The notes: generated by a model not told the origin, from the letters alone. Shown: positions 1 to 9,544, numbered from the stretch's first letter. The stretch is DNA of 59,706 bases from CAKRPJ01 sp934376955 (GCA_934376955.1 CAKRPJ010000012.1:1-59706); one strand, 5' to 3'. Made by a program: numbers and translations.

Positions 1-41
1 GATTAAGCCACAAAATCAAATCAATGATGGAGGAAATTAAG

Positions 42-785
42 ATGATTCGTAAAGTGATTCATATCGATGAGGATAAATGCAATGGCTGTGGGATATGTGC
101 CAATGCCTGTCATGAAGGTGCGATCGGCATGGTAGATGGTAAGGCGAAGCTTTTGCGGGATGACTACTGCGACGGAATGGGAGACTGTCTTCCGGCCTGT
201 CCCACCGGGGCCATTACCTTTGAGGAGAGAGAAGCGGCCGCTTATAACGAGGCGGCTGTTCAGGAAAATAAGAAGAAAAAGGAACTGCAGGAAAAGATGA
301 AGCAGATGAATGTGGGAGGCTGTCCCGGGTCCGCAGTCCGAATGCTGCAGCAGAAAAATGCCGGAGTAAGCAGTCCGACCGGAACAAGCAGCTTAGTCGG
401 AGAAAACAGCATGGTTGCTGCATCGCAGCTTCGCAACTGGCCGGTTCAGATCAAGCTGGCTCCGATCAACGCGCCTTATTTTAAGGGTGCGAAGCTATTG
501 ATCGCCGCAGACTGTACGGCCTATGCCTACGCAAACTTCCATCAGGAATTTATCCGCGGCAAGGTCACGATGGTGGGCTGTCCGAAGCTGGATTCCGTGG
601 ATTACAGTGAAAAGCTGACCGAGATCATACGGAATAACGATATTCAGAGTGTTACGATCGTCCGCATGGAGGTTCCGTGCTGCGGAGGTCTTGAGATGGC
701 GGCAAAGAAGGCATTGCAGGCCAGCGGAAAATTTATTCCGTGGCAGGTAGTTACGATTTCGATTGATGGAACGATTCTAGAATAA
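42..785 (+). CDS. 4Fe-4S ferredoxin-type protein, likely electron partner of Hcp
   Basis: A 247-residue iron-sulfur protein, probably a cytoplasmic electron carrier. The N-terminus holds a classic cluster motif with Cys at 13, 16, 19 and 23 (CNGCGICANAC) and a second one with Cys at about 43, 49 and 53 ending CPTG. After a Lys/Glu-rich stretch (about 70-95) comes a C-terminal domain with further cysteines (GGCPG, AADC, VGCPK, VPCCGG) that may bind another cluster. An ATG at 24 is in frame, but the start at 42 is preferred because GATGGAGG sits 8-10 bases before it. The hcp gene begins 13 bases downstream, so the two are probably one transcript and this protein probably reduces Hcp. The family is clear; the partner is inferred from position. 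Confidence 0.85.
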   Translation: MIRKVIHIDEDKCNGCGICANACHEGAIGMVDGKAKLLRDDYCDGMGDCLPACPTGAITFEEREAAAYNEAAVQENKKKKELQEKMKQMNVGGCPGSAVRMLQQKNAGVSSPTGTSSLVGENSMVAASQLRNWPVQIKLAPINAPYFKGAKLLIAADCTAYAYANFHQEFIRGKVTMVGCPKLDSVDYSEKLTEIIRNNDIQSVTIVRMEVPCCGGLEMAAKKALQASGKFIPWQVVTISIDGTILE

Positions 786-798
786 GGAGAAGAATAGA

Positions 799-2397
799 AT
801 GGAGAACAAAATGTTTTGCTTCCAGTGTGAACAGACTGCCGGATGTGCTGCATGTACGGGAATTGCAGGAGTCTGTGGGAAAAAATCAGAGACAGCCAAG
901 CTTCAGGATGAGCTGACCGGTGCCCTGATCGGTCTTGCCAGAGCGGCAGAAGGGAATATGGACTTATCACAAGACACATATCAAACCATACTCGAAGGCC
1001 TTTTTACCACCGTCACGAATGTAAGCTTCGATAACGATGCAATCACGGCGATGATCAATAAGATTCACGCAGAAAAACAGAAGCTCGTGCCGGATTGCTG
1101 CACTTGTGCTGCTCCTTGCGGCAGAACGGATGACTATGATATGAGGCAGATCTGGGATGCCGATGAGGATATTCGCTCATTGAAAGCTTTAATTTTGTTT
1201 GGCATCCGCGGTATGGCTGCGTATGCTTATCATGCAAGTGTACTTGGCTATAGGGATGATGAAGTGAACAGATTTTTCTGCGAGGCGCTTTTTAAGCTGG
1301 GCTATGAGGAGAGTGTCGAAACACTGCTTCCGACAGTGCTCAAGGTCGGAGAGATCAATTTGAAATGTATGGAGCTTCTTGATAAGGCCAATACAGAAAC
1401 TTATGGAATCCCGGCACCGACAACCGTACCTCTCTGTGTAGAAAAGGGCCCCTTCATTGTTGTGACCGGTCATGACCTGAAGGATCTTAGGCTTCTGCTG
1501 GAACAGACGGAGGGAAAGGGGATCAATATCTATACGCATGGCGAAATGCTGCCGGCTCATGCCTATCCGGAGCTTAAGAAATTCTCTCATCTGAAGGGAA
1601 ATTTCGGGACGGCATGGCAAAACCAGCAGAAGGAATTTGACAAGCTTCCCGCACCCATCCTTTTTACTACAAACTGTCTGATGCCGCCGAAAGCAGGATA
1701 TGCGGACCGAGTATTTACCACCGAGGTGGTGGGCTTCCCGGGGGCGGTACACATTGGAGAAAACAAGGATTTTACGCCGGTGATCGAAAAGGCTCTTGCA
1801 CTTGGCGGATATACAGAGGCTCAGGTGTTTACCGGAATTAACGGCGGAACGGAAGTGACCACCGGGTTCGGACACGCAGCGATCCTTTCTCATGCCAATG
1901 CGATTGTCGAGGCCGTAAAATCCGGTGCGATCCGACATTTCTTCCTTGTTGCAGGCTGTGACGGTGCAAAGCCGGGAAGAAACTATTATACGGAATTTGT
2001 GAAATTGACTCCACCGGACAGCATCGTCCTGACCCTTGCGTGCGGAAAATATCGTTTTAACGATCTAAACCTCGGCAAAATCGGAGAATTGCCGAGACTT
2101 ATGGATATGGGTCAGTGCAATGATGCTTACGGTGCGATCCGGGTTGCAGCGGCATTGGCAGATGCCTTTGGCTGCGGAGTGAATGAGCTGCCGCTGTCCT
2201 TTGTCCTGTCATGGTACGAACAGAAGGCAGTCTGCATTCTGCTGACGCTTCTTCACCTTGGAATCAAAAATATCCGTCTTGGCCCATCTCTGCCGGCCTT
2301 CCTTTCTCCGAATATCCTGAGCTTCCTGGTGGAGAATTACGGTATTGCTCCGATCACCACCCCGGAGGGCGATATGGAGGAGTTAATGAAAATATAG
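799..2397 (+). CDS. hcp: Hybrid cluster protein / hydroxylamine reductase
   Basis: A 532-residue hybrid cluster protein, a cytoplasmic enzyme known to reduce nitric oxide and hydroxylamine. The N-terminal cluster ligands are Cys 7, 10, 19 and 25 (C-x2-C-x8-C-x5-C). Likely ligands of the hybrid Fe-S-O cluster follow in THGEMLPAH, TTNCLMPP, VAGCDGAKPG, LTLACGKYRF and MDMGQC. Length matches the family. The start has AAGGAG eight bases upstream. It forms a tight pair with the preceding ferredoxin-like gene, which suggests defence against nitrosative stress or a redox-sink role. In many bacteria hcp is controlled by Fnr-like or nitric-oxide-sensing regulators; no such site is called here. Identification is firm, the physiological substrate in this organism is not. 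Confidence 0.95.
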   Translation: MENKMFCFQCEQTAGCAACTGIAGVCGKKSETAKLQDELTGALIGLARAAEGNMDLSQDTYQTILEGLFTTVTNVSFDNDAITAMINKIHAEKQKLVPDCCTCAAPCGRTDDYDMRQIWDADEDIRSLKALILFGIRGMAAYAYHASVLGYRDDEVNRFFCEALFKLGYEESVETLLPTVLKVGEINLKCMELLDKANTETYGIPAPTTVPLCVEKGPFIVVTGHDLKDLRLLLEQTEGKGINIYTHGEMLPAHAYPELKKFSHLKGNFGTAWQNQQKEFDKLPAPILFTTNCLMPPKAGYADRVFTTEVVGFPGAVHIGENKDFTPVIEKALALGGYTEAQVFTGINGGTEVTTGFGHAAILSHANAIVEAVKSGAIRHFFLVAGCDGAKPGRNYYTEFVKLTPPDSIVLTLACGKYRFNDLNLGKIGELPRLMDMGQCNDAYGAIRVAAALADAFGCGVNELPLSFVLSWYEQKAVCILLTLLHLGIKNIRLGPSLPAFLSPNILSFLVENYGIAPITTPEGDMEELMKI

Positions 2398-2568
2398 CGA
2401 GGCAAGGCGGAAATGCCATGGAAACAGGCTACCTTTCTTCTCCGTTCATGGAATTTCTGCCGGAAAAATATCCGTCGGCACAGTAGATGGCCGCTGCAGG
2501 GTTGTTTCATCACGAAAGGAAAGGTATGAAGGAAAGCGTGTGCAAATGAGGTGCGATGTACCGGAAGT

Positions 2569-3285
2569 CTATTTATCATTTTCCAGCATACGATAGCCGA
2601 CACCCAGCTCATTGATGATGTAGCGCTTTTCACCGGGAGTTACTCCCATTTTCTTACGGATGTTCTTCATATTTACCTGCAGTTTCTTGACACTGCCATA
2701 ATCCGAATATCCCCAGACCGCACGGATGATCGCAGTATATGTCAGCACTTTTCCGGCATGCACGGAGAGAAAGGCCATAATATTATATTCTGTCTGTGTC
2801 AGATCGATCTCGATATTGTCTACAAAAACCTGTCTCGTATCATAGTCGATCAGCAGATCCTGAAGCTGAAATTTACCGCCGGGAGAAGAACTGTTCTCTG
2901 TACTATATCGATAGCTGCGGAGAACAGCACGGATCCTGGCCAACAGCTCCTCGGTTCCAAAGGGCTTTGTAATATAATCATTTGCCCCCAGGTCCAAGGC
3001 ATCCACCTTATCTTTTTCGTTGGAACGGGCAGACAAAACAATGATAGGGATGGTGTCTGTTTCCCGGATTTTCCGGATCAGATCCAGACCATCCTGATCC
3101 GGAAGACCGAGATCTAAAATGATAAGATCAGGGTGATGAGAGGCATACATCATCATTCCAAGGGCTCCGTTTTCTGCACAGAGCACCTGATAGTCACTGG
3201 CTTCCAGATTGACTTTAATAAAGCTGCGGATATTTGCTTCATCTTCTATGATTAAAATCTTGTATCGATTATTTCCCATCGTCAT
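2569..3285 (-). CDS. OmpR/KdpE-like response regulator
   Basis: A 238-residue two-component response regulator. The receiver domain (about 8-120) carries the acidic pocket IIEDE, the phospho-acceptor Asp in LIILDLGLPD, the switch residue in LSARS and the conserved Lys in ITKPF. A winged-helix DNA-binding domain follows (about 135-235), with the recognition region around GYSDYGSVKKLQVNMKNIRKK. Sequence style is that of KdpE. It overlaps the 3' end of the kinase gene by 17 bases, so both are translated from one message. No kdpFABC potassium-pump genes lie nearby, so the target is unknown. Confidence 0.9.
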   Translation of the reverse strand: MTMGNNRYKILIIEDEANIRSFIKVNLEASDYQVLCAENGALGMMMYASHHPDLIILDLGLPDQDGLDLIRKIRETDTIPIIVLSARSNEKDKVDALDLGANDYITKPFGTEELLARIRAVLRSYRYSTENSSSPGGKFQLQDLLIDYDTRQVFVDNIEIDLTQTEYNIMAFLSVHAGKVLTYTAIIRAVWGYSDYGSVKKLQVNMKNIRKKMGVTPGEKRYIINELGVGYRMLENDK

Positions 3286-4357
3286 CCCTCCCTATTTCCA
3301 GAGAAAAGCGGAAAGCAGCACCGCCATCCGGCTTGTTTTCTGCAACGAGTTCACTGCCATGTGCCTTGATGATCGCAGCGCACACAGACAGTCCGATTCC
3401 CATGTTTCGGCGGGTACCGTCTATTGGTGTAACAGATTTTTCATAGCTTCCGGTAAAAAGCTTATCCAATATTTCCGTCGGAATACCACAACCATTGTCA
3501 CTTACCTCAAATATAGCCCGATCTGCGGCAAGAGAAACGACCAGTATAAGCTTTGTCATACCTTTTGCATGGAATACTGCATTTTCCAAAAGATTCAGCA
3601 GTACCTGTTCGATCAGAATAGAATCCATGGGAATATCTACAAAATCATCCGGTATCTGAGTGATAACTTTCTGATCCGGATATTTCTTTGAAAATTTCAT
3701 GAGAACGGAATCGATTAGCTCATCCAGTACAGTAGGCGTTTTTACAACATCTACCTTCGCTCCGTCAATTCTTGTAACAGATAAAAGATTTTCAACTAAA
3801 CGTATCAGCCATTCACTATCCTCTTTAATTTCATGCAGCAGTTTGAGGTGCTGTTCTCTGGGGAGTGCATCATATCTGGAAATCAATGTGGATGATGCCC
3901 CATATATCGAGGTCAGCGGTGTTCGCAGGTCGTGAGAGATCGCCCGCAGCAGATTGCCTCGCATTCTTTCCTTTTCGCTTTCTGCTCGCAGCTTTTCCTG
4001 TTCCCGCACTCGAAGCATCTCCTGATCCCGGATCCTGACATTCAGTGTACTGGTGGAAACAGCGACGATCAGCATAATAATGGCGGAAAGAATACTTTCC
4101 TCCACATAAAAATCAAAGGCATAATAAGGATAGGTAAATGCAAAATTTACTGCAAATACACTGACGATCGCTGAAACAATACCATAGCAATAGCCGTGTG
4201 TTTTAAGAGAGATCAGGAATACACCAAATACAAAAATCATCGGAACAAGAGTTTGCGTTGTGAAAATCTTCTGGATAAGAAAATTGACGATGAAGGCACA
4301 GCTGAAAATTGTGATAGAAAAAAGGATATCTTTTTGGTATCGGTGTTTATTTATCAT
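3269..4357 (-). CDS. Short KdpD-like sensor histidine kinase
   Basis: A 362-residue membrane histidine kinase. The N-terminus holds about four transmembrane segments (residues 10-105) like the DUF4118 region of KdpD. A charged linker follows (RVREQEKLRAESEKER), then HisKA with the phospho-His in LRAISHDLRTPL (about 140) and an HATPase domain with NLLENAVFHAKG, SDNGCGIP and GIGLSVC. Full-length KdpD has about 900 residues with extra N-terminal KdpD and USP-like ATP-binding domains; these are absent, so this is a natural short form, not a broken gene. It is cotranscribed with the KdpE-like regulator. The input signal is unknown. Confidence 0.88.
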   Translation of the reverse strand: MINKHRYQKDILFSITIFSCAFIVNFLIQKIFTTQTLVPMIFVFGVFLISLKTHGYCYGIVSAIVSVFAVNFAFTYPYYAFDFYVEESILSAIIMLIVAVSTSTLNVRIRDQEMLRVREQEKLRAESEKERMRGNLLRAISHDLRTPLTSIYGASSTLISRYDALPREQHLKLLHEIKEDSEWLIRLVENLLSVTRIDGAKVDVVKTPTVLDELIDSVLMKFSKKYPDQKVITQIPDDFVDIPMDSILIEQVLLNLLENAVFHAKGMTKLILVVSLAADRAIFEVSDNGCGIPTEILDKLFTGSYEKSVTPIDGTRRNMGIGLSVCAAIIKAHGSELVAENKPDGGAAFRFSLEIGRDDDGK

Positions 4358-4568
4358 CCCTTTTATGTTCTCCTTTATGTTCTCCTTAAACTTTTTACAG
4401 GATCATTATACTCTACAAGAAGTGCTGCATCAAGATTTCCCGGGCGATGAGACTGCAATTAACTTGTTTCTTTACCAAATCTACACCGCAGAAATGATAT
4501 GATATGCTTATCCAAAGCTGCAATAAAGCAGATGGCAATAATGTATAAACAGGATCAAAGGAGTAAAT

Positions 4569-5810
4569 ATGGATCATATTGGAAGTATTTTTGCAATGGT
4601 GGTATGTATCGCTATGTCAGCCTATTTCAGTGCAACAGAAACGGCTTTTTCATCTTTAAACAGGACACGCATGAAGGTTCTTGCAGATAATGGCAACAAA
4701 AGGGCAGGTCTGGCTCTTAAGCTTGCAGAAGACTATGATAAATTGATCTCTACCATTTTGATCGGAAATAATATTGTAAATATTGCTGTTGCATCGATCG
4801 GTACATTACTATTTGTGGAGCTTTATGGTGATATAGGTGCAACGATCGCAACAGTTGTTGTAACGATCATAGTCTTAATCTTTGGAGAAATTACTCCTAA
4901 GAGTATCGCAAAGGATGTACCGGAACGATTTGCCATATTCAGTGCACGATTTATCCATCTCTGTATCATAGTGCTGTCACCATTAAATTTATGTTTTTCA
5001 CAGTGGAAGAAATTCGTTTCCCGCTTTGTAAAGACGGATGGAGATACCAGAATGTCTCATGAAGAACTGCTGCTTTTTATGGAAGATGTAGAGCAGGAGG
5101 GGGGAATCGATAAAAACGAAGGAGAGCTTTTGCGAAACGCTCTGGAATTTCGTGATCTAACGGCTGCCGAGATCCTGACCCATCGAATAGAGCTGGAAAT
5201 TGTAAGTATCAATGAGGATCATGAAGAAATTGCAAGAGCATTTACCAAAACCCGTTTTTCGCGTCTGCTGGTTTATAAGGATACTATTGATCAGATCGTT
5301 GGAGTTCTGCACCAGAAGGATTTTTATATTAATGGTAAAATGACAGACGAGCCCATTGCAGAGATCATGACAGAACCGGTGTTTGTTTATCAGCATACAA
5401 AGATCCGGGATATTTTGAAAATGCTTCAGCATCAGAAATCCCATATCGCAGTTGTAGTCGATGATTTTGGCGGAACGCTGGGGATCGTTACCATGGAAGA
5501 TATTCTGGAGGAGCTGGTCGGTGAAATATGGGATGAGCATGATGAAGTTGAGGAAAAGTTTGCAAAGACCGGTGAAGATACATATTGTGTTGATTGCTCT
5601 GTAAACATGGAGGATTTTATGGATTTCTTTGATGTTAAGCTGGACACGGACAGTATTTCCGTTGGCGGATGGGTTATGGAGCAGCTGCATAGACTTCCGG
5701 TTAAGGGTGATACCCTCACCGTGAATGATCTGGAGATCACGGTTTCGGAGCTGAATGCATACAGAGCATCTTACATTACAGTCAGACAATGCGATGTGAA
5801 TTTGGCGTAA
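4569..5810 (+). CDS. CNNM/CorC family membrane protein (DUF21, CBS pair, CorC_HlyC)
   Basis: A 413-residue membrane protein of the hemolysin C / CNNM family, members of which are linked to magnesium or cobalt efflux. A DUF21 membrane domain covers about residues 1-180 with the signature TAFSSLNRTRMK and the motif FGEITPKSIAK. Two CBS domains follow (about 200-320; VVVDDFGGTLGIVTMEDI is characteristic of the second), then a C-terminal CorC_HlyC domain (about 335-410). AAAGGAG lies five bases before the ATG. It stands alone on the plus strand, divergent from the kinase pair. Ion specificity cannot be read from the sequence. Confidence 0.9.
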   Translation: MDHIGSIFAMVVCIAMSAYFSATETAFSSLNRTRMKVLADNGNKRAGLALKLAEDYDKLISTILIGNNIVNIAVASIGTLLFVELYGDIGATIATVVVTIIVLIFGEITPKSIAKDVPERFAIFSARFIHLCIIVLSPLNLCFSQWKKFVSRFVKTDGDTRMSHEELLLFMEDVEQEGGIDKNEGELLRNALEFRDLTAAEILTHRIELEIVSINEDHEEIARAFTKTRFSRLLVYKDTIDQIVGVLHQKDFYINGKMTDEPIAEIMTEPVFVYQHTKIRDILKMLQHQKSHIAVVVDDFGGTLGIVTMEDILEELVGEIWDEHDEVEEKFAKTGEDTYCVDCSVNMEDFMDFFDVKLDTDSISVGGWVMEQLHRLPVKGDTLTVNDLEITVSELNAYRASYITVRQCDVNLA

Positions 5811-5850
5811 ATGCAAATTATCTGATTTTATAACCGGAAAGGAGCAATGC

Positions 5851-5913
5851 TTATGTCGGAAATAGTAGCCTATCGAAAGCATCACTATTCCAATCAGTTA
5901 CACCGGATATAAT
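5851..5913 (+). CDS. Possible 20-residue small ORF between CorC-like and AI-2E genes
   Basis: A very short open frame, MLMSEIVAYRKHHYSNQLHR followed by Ile and a stop, with a good AAAGGAG six bases before the ATG. I know no family for it. It may be a leader peptide, the decayed end of a gene, or chance. The strong ribosome binding site is the only support. The rest of the 5811-6029 gap shows no other gene. Confidence 0.2.
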
Positions 5914-6029
5914 ATTGTCTGAAGAAATCACGATTTTGGTATTGGGAGAATACAAAGCACTCCAGAAATGCTTTCAGATCTGAACAGATGGAATTTCAAT
6001 ATTAAAATGGGAGGCTGAACCGTAAACAG

Positions 6030-7091
6030 ATGGAAGAAGTTGTATTTGCATGGACACTGGTGAGTCTTGATGCCGTTATGAGCTTAATCGGCAAAATCTT
6101 TGCACTGTTTACTCCGTTTTTGATCGGGGGAGCAATAGCATTTTTGATAAATATAGTCCTTCGTCCGGTAGAATATTCATGGAGAATCGTATGCCGGAAT
6201 TTTCCGGAAAAATTGATAAGACCTGTATGTATGGGGTTAAGTACGGCTTTTGTATCCGGAATCCTGTTTGCCGTAGCGTTTATGATGATCCCGAGCCTGC
6301 GTGGTTCAGGAGAAGAATTTGTCCGAAATATTCCGATCTATGTTGAGAAAATTGAATTATGGTGGAGTGATGCTGCCCGCATTGCTGCAAAATATAATAT
6401 CATTCTGCCGGAATGCGCCATTGACTCGGAGTTGCTGATTAAGGAGGTAACGTCCTTATTCCGAGAGGAAGGGCACCAAATTCTCACTGTAACATGGGGA
6501 GCGGCCACCTCTTTTGCGGCAGTTATATTTGATGTTCTTTTAGGAATCGTTTTTGCAATGTATCTGCTTGCAAAGAAGGAGATTATTGCAGAGCATTTAA
6601 AGCATCTCATTGTCACACTCCTACCCCCAAAAAAAGCGAAGCAATTCTTAAGCATCCTTTCCCTGATCAATCAAACCTTTACCAATTTTGTCAGCGGACA
6701 GTTTATTGAGGCCGTTATCATCGGTATACTATGCTTTGCAGGAATGTGGATCCTTGGGATCCCTTATGCCGGTGCAGTTTCCGTGTTTGTTGCAGTAACT
6801 GCGTTGATTCCGATTTTTGGTGCATGGCTCGGAGGTGTTTTTGGAGGACTTTTGATCCTCCTTGCAGATCCGGTTAAGGCACTATGGTTTATTCTCTTTC
6901 TGATCATTTTACAGCAGGTGGAGAGCAATCTGATCTATCCCAAGGTGGTTGGTAAATCTGTCGGGCTTCCCGGGATTCTGGTGCTGATGGCTGTTACGAT
7001 CGGCGGAGAGGCGTTTGGCATTTTAGGAATGCTTTTCAGCGTTCCGGTTTGCGCAGTGCTGTATAGTCTTTATTTGATACACTTCCGCTAG
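6030..7091 (+). CDS. AI-2E family transporter (YdiK/PerM type), N-terminus uncertain
   Basis: A 353-residue multi-pass membrane protein of the AI-2E transporter family. Recognisable parts are LFTPFLIGGAIAFLIN near residue 30, the central FGAWLGG / VTALIPIFG region (about 255-275) and QQVESNLIYPKVVGKSVGLP near 300, which is the family signature. Members export small molecules or act in Na+/H+ exchange; the substrate here is unknown. The start is odd: GGGAGG lies about 16 bases before ATG 6030, and the first membrane segment looks about 15-20 residues short. The codons just upstream (read in frame after the stop at 6003) resemble the usual family start, so a small indel or an unusual start codon is possible. 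Confidence 0.85.
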   Translation: MEEVVFAWTLVSLDAVMSLIGKIFALFTPFLIGGAIAFLINIVLRPVEYSWRIVCRNFPEKLIRPVCMGLSTAFVSGILFAVAFMMIPSLRGSGEEFVRNIPIYVEKIELWWSDAARIAAKYNIILPECAIDSELLIKEVTSLFREEGHQILTVTWGAATSFAAVIFDVLLGIVFAMYLLAKKEIIAEHLKHLIVTLLPPKKAKQFLSILSLINQTFTNFVSGQFIEAVIIGILCFAGMWILGIPYAGAVSVFVAVTALIPIFGAWLGGVFGGLLILLADPVKALWFILFLIILQQVESNLIYPKVVGKSVGLPGILVLMAVTIGGEAFGILGMLFSVPVCAVLYSLYLIHFR

Positions 7092-7495
7092 AAAATTTCT
7101 CCTGCTTATTATCATAAACAACACATACTTTTCCGGACTAGATGTGTCAACATGCGAAATTATATTAAGCGGTTATAAGCTATCACCCTTAAGATTCATA
7201 GTGACCATTTAAGTCGAACATCCGTGAGATTTGGCGCATGATTCTGATGCGCATCCTCACGGAGCGTTTATTTCAGTCGCCTTCAGAAGGTTTGACAGAA
7301 CAGCTTCTGTTCATTATAATAAATACAGATGCAGCCATCGCCTGCCGTCTATTTTTGGCGACAGGCGATGTGCTATATTACAGTCCCCACATAAAGACGG
7401 AAAGGGCGGCTACGCATTTTTCATGGATCCGGAGTTCTGCCCCACCTGTGTGGAGGATATAAAACTGGAAGAAGGATGGACGAAGAAAGGGAGGT
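7092..7495. other. 404 bp gap with a strong hairpin and one copy of the 19 bp repeat
   Basis: No convincing gene is seen. Bases 7211-7229 are a copy of the 19 bp repeat also found at 15963 and 45747 (one mismatch). It leads into a strong hairpin at 7221-7263, outer arms CCGTGAG/CTCACGG and inner arms GCGCAT/ATGCGC. An open frame in 7231-7518 ends with a Cys-x2-Cys motif, but it runs into the next gene out of frame and has no ribosome binding site. It may be a gene remnant or chance. Confidence 0.5.
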
Positions 7496-8041
7496 ATGGT
7501 TTTGAAAAGAAAGATTAATGTGTTTGACTATGCAGGGGACATTATGAAAGCTTTGGATAAGGGAGTCCTTATCACCACAAAGGCGGATGGAAAGGTGGAT
7601 TCCATGACCCTGGGATGGGGAACTCTGGGAATCGACTGGTCCCTTCCTGTATTTACGGCTTATATAAGAAAGAGCCGTTTCACAAAGGAGCAGCTGGAAA
7701 AAAATCCGGAGTTTACGGTGAGTGTTCCGTATGGAGAGTTTGACAAAAAGATACTTGGGGTGTGCGGTTCTAAGTCCGGCCGGGATATGGATAAGGTCAG
7801 GGAGCTGGGACTTACGCTGGTGGAGCCGGAGGTGATTTCTGTTCCGGCCATCAAGGAGCTGCCGCTGACATTGGAGTGCCGGGTGGTCTGCGTGGAAAAA
7901 CAGGACACCAATACCATGCCTGATGAGATCCTTAAGGAGCATTATCCCAGCGAGAAGCCGACCCCATTTGGAGGCTCTCTGGAGAATTACCACTATGCCT
8001 TTTATGGCCAGATTGTAAGTGCATATCTGATTGAAGAATAA
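7496..8041 (+). CDS. Flavin reductase-like FMN-binding split-barrel protein
   Basis: A 181-residue cytoplasmic protein of the flavin reductase-like family, FMN-binding split-barrel enzymes that pass electrons from NAD(P)H to flavin or partner proteins. Support comes from the opening KADGKVDSMTLGWGTLGIDW, the segment FTAYIRKSRFTKEQLEKNPE and CGSKSGRDMDK near residue 85, all typical of clostridial members. GGAGG abuts ATG 7496; a TTG at 7502 would be better spaced (about seven bases) and could be the true start. The aminopeptidase gene begins about 20 bases downstream, so the two are likely cotranscribed. The substrate is not predictable. Confidence 0.85.
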   Translation: MVLKRKINVFDYAGDIMKALDKGVLITTKADGKVDSMTLGWGTLGIDWSLPVFTAYIRKSRFTKEQLEKNPEFTVSVPYGEFDKKILGVCGSKSGRDMDKVRELGLTLVEPEVISVPAIKELPLTLECRVVCVEKQDTNTMPDEILKEHYPSEKPTPFGGSLENYHYAFYGQIVSAYLIEE

Positions 8042-8060
8042 GGGAGACAGGAGAAGACAT

Positions 8061-9527
8061 ATGAGAGTAAAAATTTATAAGGAAGCGGTCTCATCCTTCG
8101 ATGCGGCTGTGATCCCATTTGCCGAGGAACAGGTACTGACGGTAGCTCTGCCGGAGGAAATTTCCGCTCCGGTGAAGGCTGCCCTTTCTAAGGGCAGCCT
8201 AAAGGCGTCCTGCGGTTCGGTCTATGATATGAATCTTTTTGTGGATGGTTCCTTTAAAAAAGTGGTCATGGTGTCCTTGGGGGACGGAAGTGCCTCCAGC
8301 CGGGAGGTATTCCTGGCCATGGCAAAAGCACTGAAAAGTTGTAAGGAAGCCTCTGCGGCTGTGACGGAGATCTTCCTTGACAATGCAGCCGAGATTACCA
8401 ATATCCCGGAGATGGCAAAAAAAATTTTGGAGCTTCCCCACTTGATCGCTTACCAGTTTAACTTCTACCGTTCAGTTCCTGTGGTCAACGGCATGGAGGA
8501 GGCGGCGGTAGTTACTTCTGCCGCTGGGATGGAAAGGCTTGCGGAGGAGGCTGCCCATGTGGCGGAAAGTACGCTGCTTGCCAGAGATCTGGTCAACCAT
8601 CCGTCCATGTATATGAGCCCGGAGCAGTTAGCCCGGGAATGCGAAGCTTTGGCACGGGAGCTGGGCATTGAAGTCCAGATCTATGATAAAAAACAGGCAG
8701 AGGAATTGAAGATGGGAGCTTTTCTGGCTGTGGGAAGGGGCTCTGTGGCAGAGCCTCGGCTCATCGTTCTTCGCTACAAGGGAGGTCAGGAAGGGGAAGC
8801 ACCGGTGGCACTGGTCGGAAAAGGAATCATGTTCGATTCTGGCGGATACAGCCTGAAATCCCGGATGGAAACCATGCATGATGATATGGGAGGAGCTGCC
8901 GCAGTGATCGGAGCCATCCGTGCGATCGCTCTGGAGAAGCTTCCGGTCAATGTGACTGCAGTGGTCGCTGCATGTAAAAATATGATCTCCGGCGATGCCT
9001 ATGTCCCCGGCGATATCTTATTTTCTATGAATGGAAAGAAGATCGAAATGTTAAATTCTGATGCCGAGGGCCGTCTGACTCTGGCGGATGCCCTGACCTA
9101 TGCGATCCGGAAGGAAAATGCGGGTTCCATCATTGATATCGCTACTTTGACGGGGGCAGCTCAGGGAGCGCTGGGAGTAAAGACCGCCGCTGTCTTTTCC
9201 AATGACGAGGAGCTTTATGCGGAGATGGAGGAGGCTTCAGAAAGAGCCTGCGAGAAGATCTGGCGGCTTCCACTGGATCAGGAGCTTCACGTCGTGATCG
9301 ATTCAGAGGTGGCGGATATCCAGAACAGTGCCCAGGGAAGCACCATGGGCGGCGGCGCCATTGTAGCTGGCCTGTTCCTCCAGGAATTCGTGGAGGATCA
9401 TTCTTGGATCCATGTAGACTGTGCTCCGGTCAACTGGGAACCCAAGGGGAACGATTATTCCATCAAGGGTGCCACCGGCTACGGCGTGAGTTTGTTGTAT
9501 GAGACGGTGAAGGTAATGACGGAATAG
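8061..9527 (+). CDS. pepA: M17 leucyl aminopeptidase
   Basis: A 488-residue cytosolic metallo-aminopeptidase of family M17, which removes N-terminal residues from peptides. The metal-binding and catalytic core is visible in VGKGIMFDSGGYSLK, MHDDMGGAA and the family signature NSDAEGRLTLADAL. Canonical members read NTDAEGRL, so the Thr-to-Ser change is mild. An in-frame ATG at 8031 overlaps the previous gene; ATG 8061 is preferred because CAGGAGAAG lies just upstream. A strong terminator follows at 9545. PepA in other bacteria can also bind DNA in plasmid dimer resolution; nothing here suggests that role. Confidence 0.93.
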   Translation: MRVKIYKEAVSSFDAAVIPFAEEQVLTVALPEEISAPVKAALSKGSLKASCGSVYDMNLFVDGSFKKVVMVSLGDGSASSREVFLAMAKALKSCKEASAAVTEIFLDNAAEITNIPEMAKKILELPHLIAYQFNFYRSVPVVNGMEEAAVVTSAAGMERLAEEAAHVAESTLLARDLVNHPSMYMSPEQLARECEALARELGIEVQIYDKKQAEELKMGAFLAVGRGSVAEPRLIVLRYKGGQEGEAPVALVGKGIMFDSGGYSLKSRMETMHDDMGGAAAVIGAIRAIALEKLPVNVTAVVAACKNMISGDAYVPGDILFSMNGKKIEMLNSDAEGRLTLADALTYAIRKENAGSIIDIATLTGAAQGALGVKTAAVFSNDEELYAEMEEASERACEKIWRLPLDQELHVVIDSEVADIQNSAQGSTMGGGAIVAGLFLQEFVEDHSWIHVDCAPVNWEPKGNDYSIKGATGYGVSLLYETVKVMTE

Positions 9528-9544
9528 ATAAAGTCTAATGGTGA

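Noticed and set aside
2418..2486. 22-residue frame after hcp
   Set aside because: Weak ribosome binding site and no conserved feature; probably chance.
7231..7518. 95-residue frame with Cys-x2-Cys before the flavin reductase
   Set aside because: No ribosome binding site, overlaps a hairpin and the next gene out of frame; no family resemblance.
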